DNA from: Butyrivibrio sp. | GTDB taxonomy: Bacteria > Bacillota > Clostridia > Lachnospirales > Lachnospiraceae | NCBI GenBank assembly: GCA_015056575.1 | Contig: SVGA01000008.1 | Span: forward strand, 102,412-166,411 | Direction: 5' to 3' | Length of the DNA: 64,000 nt | Shown here: positions 61,301 through 64,000 of the stretch, piece after piece | Position numbering within the stretch: position 1 is the first letter of the stretch | Layout: each line of letters opens with the position of its first letter | The notes under the pieces: model-generated | What the model was told of the DNA's origin: nothing | Seen by the model: the letters and a program-made list of their open reading frames with translations, nothing else | Database searches by the model: none | Program-made: the position numbers and the translations under genes

Positions 61301-61795
61301 CGCGAAGAGGGCACAAACTGGTACAGCGCCGAGGTTCCCACAGCAGCTATTGAGTCAGGTACTCTTACCTACATCTTCAATAACAACGGCGGTGGTGAGC
61401 AGCTTTCAGACAACAAAAATGTAACAGTTGAAAAGAGCTATTTCACAACCAGCAGCACAGATGGCTTTGGAAGCAAAGAAGAAGTTCTTACATTCCTTGG
61501 CATCACAACAGAAGATCCTACAGAACCTACAGATCCTACAAATCCTCAGGATCCTACAGATCCCGGTGAGGTCGAGCCTACAGATCCCACAGAACCTACA
61601 GATCCAGGCGAAGTCGTAGAGCCTGAGGATCCCACAAATCCTACAGATCCTGACGAACCCGATCAGCCTGCAGAGCCCGACAAGCCTTCCTATGATCCTA
61701 CACCTATCATCAACATCATTGTACCTGTTGTTAAGGTGGTTAAGAAGGTTGTTGCAGTGGTTACAAGAATCTTAAGAAGACTGTTCTGGTGGTAA
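58340..61795 (+). CDS. Secreted GH13 alpha-amylase with acidic N-terminal repeats, three CBM26-like modules and Pro/Thr-rich linker
   Basis: Signal peptide; VAIIVDILPNHTT, GADGFRMDTAKHISL, FVYGEVLQG, TWVESHDNYMND GH13 motifs; three repeats of YFYNTEGWEKVCAYTWGAASLGEWPGTEM...NIIFNNGNNGKQT type; DPTEPTDPTNPQDPT linker. Confidence 0.93.
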   Translation: MRKLKLWQRGLASAGLSLSIFLSSFGNVTGVMAAEVADDTTAIETQEEEIASDESGEGSAKGVESQEKTDADNTKESNDKVEEEKEEEVEKAENDSVEETENDSVEETENDSEDEAEEDLEEDLTSPVNAKAVTVTAAEAKTLSTHKASREQKAADNAAVTRDNIHDGAILQAFCWSFNTIAENMADIAEAGYTAVQTSPINECLDTDPGKNLHGPDGMWYYHYQPTDWVIGNYQLGTRDEFKHMCDVADEYGVAIIVDILPNHTTPTLGKVSQDLIDAVGGTENLYHTTGMTGGGYTDRLELTYYEMGGLPDVDTENISFQEYFYEFLKDCVYLGADGFRMDTAKHISLPDDPVPSSYTDTDRNTFYPHMRDALNQYSTEVGSKSYDELFVYGEVLQGTNDRLAGYQEYIGGTTASNYGSSLRSALASGNLSVNKISDYQIYDETINGRTYTADPEKLITWVESHDNYMNDGESSWKSISDDQIILGWSFIGARKAGTPLFFSRPNNSSVDNPYGDNLIGEAGSDIYKAPEVKAVNNFRRQMLDADEYITNPGGNIQTVMVERKGEDVQGAVIINSSLSRTTINAETVLEDGTYSDMVEGSDDIFLVKDGIIYGSLDGRSVAVLSEKNDGTGTVVSFYNADNWDNVTARVDGEALSTVNDNDGWYWVTVLDDEFEITFENSDASKVSPAYKVSPSTGTFAALGSDELYFSKKEAEEAIGIFTYPVYFFGTEGWQIVNAYGWLSDGTQIFGGWPGSAAVNEGEGWWRADVKTKGEPDSFNVIFNNGDGIQTVNIEGITPESKDIYFAVDAEKSSGQLVVDRYTSKEDAEKALGVSGSFTTAYFYNTEGWEKVCAYTWGAASLGEWPGTEMTQEEDGWYKIVVPAGASEDLNIIFNNGNNGKQTNDMKITNMKYRFFLHNGLAYQQYGSKKDALAAIAEAGEVTYTTVYFYNEKAEEESWQNVALYVYGGANGEYNNLIGGWPGTTMVREEGTNWYSAEVPTAAIESGTLTYIFNNNGGGEQLSDNKNVTVEKSYFTTSSTDGFGSKEEVLTFLGITTEDPTEPTDPTNPQDPTDPGEVEPTDPTEPTDPGEVVEPEDPTNPTDPDEPDQPAEPDKPSYDPTPIINIIVPVVKVVKKVVAVVTRILRRLFWW
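58616..58677 (+). repeat. 24-bp tandem repeat in the acidic region of the amylase gene (2.6 copies)
   Basis: GAAAACGATTCCGTAGAAGAGACT at 58616-58639 and 58640-58663, then gaaaacgattccga. Confidence 0.9.
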
Positions 61796-61852
61796 TCAGA
61801 TCACAGATTTATTTAAGATAATGAATCTGTAACAGATAACGGAAAATGAATT

Positions 61853-61896
61853 ATGCCGTCACGAAAAGATTTATCAATTTTCGTGGCGGCATTTTT
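61853..61896 (+). terminator. Intrinsic terminator after amylase gene
   Basis: ATGCCGTCACGAAAA gatttatcaa TTTTCGTGGCGGCAT TTTT. Confidence 0.9.
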
Positions 61897-62049
61897 CTGT
61901 GAATATCCTTTGAAAGCGATGTAAAATATACATATGCAGAAATGCTATTATCTGTTATGGTAAGTTTAATGATGCTTGTGGATAAATTGATCAGTCACGA
62001 TATCTTCAGTAAGAGAAGTAAACTCTTTTGTAAGAACGGAGGATAGATG

Positions 62050-62607
62050 ATGGTTCTTTTTATAGATGCATGTGTAAGAGACGATTCCAGAACCAAGAAG
62101 CTTTCTGAGGCGCTTTTAACCAGGCTGGGCGGAGAAGTAAAAAGAGTTCCCCTTAAAGACATTGCTTTTCAGGTATCCGACCAATCCTTTCTGGAGAAAA
62201 GAGATGAGCTTATCGCTAAAAGACAGTTTGATGATGAGATGTTTGTACTGGCAAGAGATTTTGCACAGGCTGATACAATAGTCATTGCAGCGCCTTACTG
62301 GGACCTTTCCTTTCCTGCGATGTTAAAGCAATATATAGAGAATATAAATGTCCTTGGGATAACCTTTGAATACACTGCAGAGGGCTTCCCCAAAGGGCTT
62401 TGCAGGGCAGGCAAGCTTTACTACGTGATGACTGCAGGCGGCGGATACGTTCCTGAACAATACGGATTTGGTTACATTAAAGAGCTGGCACAGAGCTTCT
62501 ACGGTATCAAGGATGTTAAACTCATAAAGGCAACAGGCCTGGATATTTACAGAGCTGATGAAGAAACTATCATGAAAGAAGCCATGGAAGAAATAGAAAA
62601 GATTTGA
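62050..62607 (+). CDS. NAD(P)H-dependent flavodoxin-fold oxidoreductase
   Basis: MVLFIDACVRDDSRTKKLSEALL; ADTIVIAAPYWDLSFPAMLKQYIENINVLGITFEYTAEGFPKGLC. Confidence 0.88.
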   Translation: MVLFIDACVRDDSRTKKLSEALLTRLGGEVKRVPLKDIAFQVSDQSFLEKRDELIAKRQFDDEMFVLARDFAQADTIVIAAPYWDLSFPAMLKQYIENINVLGITFEYTAEGFPKGLCRAGKLYYVMTAGGGYVPEQYGFGYIKELAQSFYGIKDVKLIKATGLDIYRADEETIMKEAMEEIEKI

Positions 62608-62643
62608 AAAAGAATAAGCAAATCGAGATTAGTGGAGTAGAAC

Positions 62644-63846
62644 ATGGATAAAAAAAGGGCTTTGTCTGGCGCCATAATATTTATAACCCTGATGGGAATC
62701 GTAAGTCTGTTTTCGGACATGACTCATGAAGGCGCCAGAAGCATATTGGGCGAATATCTGAACCTCGCAGGGGCATCCGCTGCAACCATCGGATTTGTGT
62801 CCGGTATAGGAGAATTGTGCGGGTATTCACTAAGGCTCATATCCGGATTTATAGCAGATAAAACGAAGAAATACTGGACATTTGTTATCACAGGCTATGT
62901 AATACAGGCTCTGGCGATTCCTGCACTGGCACTCGTACCTGAACATGGCTGGATTTGGGCCTGCGGTCTTGTGATCCTAGAGCGTATCGGAAAAGCGATA
63001 AAAAAGCCTGCCAAAAACACATTGGTAAGCTTTGCGGCAAGCGAGATCGGAACCGGAAAAGGCTTTGCCTATCAGGAGTTTCTGGATCAGCTTGGCGCGT
63101 TTCTTGGACCGGTACTGCTTTTTGTAACAGCTCTTGTAAAAGGTACAGACGACCTTTTTACAACGTATAGGATCTCTTTTGCGATACTGCTTGTTCCTGC
63201 AATGATCACCATAGCTCTTGTTTTGACAGCAAAGATAAGATACCCTGATCCGGAGATCTTTGAAAAGCAGGAAGATAAACCGGCAAGCTTTGAATTCAGA
63301 AAGTCATTTGTTCTGTTCATGGCGGCCATCTGCTTTTTTGCTTTTGGCTTTGCAGACTTCACCCTGATCACACTTCATTCGGCTAATACCGGAGCATTTA
63401 ATGAATCCATGCTCAGCCTGCTATATGCTGGGGCAATGGCTGTGGATGCCTTTGCTGCACTATTCTTTGGCTGGCTTTATGATAAGGTCGGGCTGAAGGC
63501 TCTGATCATTTCCACACTATGCAGTACATTCTTCTCATATTTTGTTTTTATGACTGGAAATGCCTGGTTGATCGGAGCTGGGATAATTCTGTGGGGGATT
63601 GGAATGGGTGCGCAGGAAAGTATTATGAAAGCAGCTGTCAGCGGAATCGTCCCACGTTCCATGCGAAGCACCGGTTTCGGAATATTTGAGACAGGATTTG
63701 GTATTGCGTGGTTTCTTGGCAGTTGGCTTCTCGGTGCCCTGTATGATTTGAATCCTGTGTATCTTGTCATTGTGTCTGTGGTATCACAGTTTCTGGCGAT
63801 TGCATTTTATGCTTTATGCCTCCGGTGCAATAAGACAGAGTACTAA
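62644..63846 (+). CDS. MFS transporter
   Basis: 12-TM-like ORF; SLFSDMTHEGARSILGEYLNLAGASAATIGFVSGIGELCGYSLRLISGFIADKTKKYW. Confidence 0.9.
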   Translation: MDKKRALSGAIIFITLMGIVSLFSDMTHEGARSILGEYLNLAGASAATIGFVSGIGELCGYSLRLISGFIADKTKKYWTFVITGYVIQALAIPALALVPEHGWIWACGLVILERIGKAIKKPAKNTLVSFAASEIGTGKGFAYQEFLDQLGAFLGPVLLFVTALVKGTDDLFTTYRISFAILLVPAMITIALVLTAKIRYPDPEIFEKQEDKPASFEFRKSFVLFMAAICFFAFGFADFTLITLHSANTGAFNESMLSLLYAGAMAVDAFAALFFGWLYDKVGLKALIISTLCSTFFSYFVFMTGNAWLIGAGIILWGIGMGAQESIMKAAVSGIVPRSMRSTGFGIFETGFGIAWFLGSWLLGALYDLNPVYLVIVSVVSQFLAIAFYALCLRCNKTEY

Positions 63847-63898
63847 CAATTCCAGTTTGTTGGAATGAGCATTATACCGGAAGTTATGATATGTGTGC

Positions 63899-63950
63899 TT
63901 GACACAAATACTCCTATATCGTAATATAAAACTACGATATAGGAGTATTT
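63899..63950 (+). promoter_or_regulatory. Promoter TTGACA-N17-TAATAT enclosed by an 18-bp perfect inverted repeat (candidate operator)
   Basis: TTGACA 63899-63904; TAATAT 63922-63927; AAATACTCCTATATCGTA (63906-63923) atataaaac TACGATATAGGAGTATTT (63933-63950). Confidence 0.82.
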
Positions 63951-63954
63951 AATT

Positions 63955-64000
63955 ATGAAGACAAATGGTGGATTTCTTGTTACAAAAATAAAACAGCTGG
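63955..64000 (+). CDS. 5' end of a probable MarR-family regulator (truncated by window edge)
   Basis: ATG at 63955 translating MKTNGGFLVTKIKQL; AGGAG of the operator arm doubles as ribosome-binding site. Confidence 0.4.
   Translation, partial: MKTNGGFLVTKIKQL

Noticed and set aside
61510-61680. Repetitive cctacagatcc-type tract
   Set aside because: Considered as a CRISPR-like or satellite repeat; it simply encodes the DPTEPTDPTNP linker of the amylase.
1-64000. Prophage, transposon, CRISPR array, tRNA or rRNA genes
   Set aside because: No integrase/transposase motifs, spaced repeats, or tRNA/rRNA signatures recognised by eye; a tRNAscan/Infernal run would be decisive.

Overview
The window looks like a contiguous chromosomal segment of a low-GC anaerobic Firmicute, probably Lachnospiraceae / Butyrivibrio-like (inferred from gene content only). 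I see no rRNA, tRNA, CRISPR array, prophage or transposase. From left to right it carries: the 3' part of pheT; an M18 aminopeptidase; queA; a PilZ - UDP-glucose dehydrogenase - GGDEF operon; aroA and tyrA on the minus strand; an EF-G paralogue; an EAL protein; a putative Re-citrate synthase - GntR(FCD) - icd cluster followed by an ABC-F ATPase; a CPBP protease; rho; PilZ, YggS and GGDEF genes; a GH120-like beta-xylosidase followed by an acyltransferase / zinc-ribbon membrane protein / pectinacetylesterase-like set; a 1762-aa surface protein; sdaAB-sdaAA; a GlpP-type glycerol operon; a tightly overlapping hybrid ABC operon; a secreted GH13 amylase with CBM26-like modules; and a flavodoxin-fold reductase, an MFS transporter and the start of a likely MarR regulator. 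The strongest candidate for an undescribed system is 47.5-58.1 kb. There a YtrA-type GntR regulator, an exporter-type ABC ATPase and permease, MalF/MalG-type importer permeases, an HlyD/RND-type adaptor, a MacB-periplasmic-domain-like protein without an obvious FtsX core, and an 834-aa lipoprotein (propeller-like region plus solute-binding domain) appear to form one operon. Several promoters have palindromes placed on or next to core elements (13.47, 24.67, 47.55, 58.16 and 63.92 kb), and there is a previously unlisted 30-aa membrane microprotein at 24.6 kb. All family calls are from motif recognition by eye; no searches were run.
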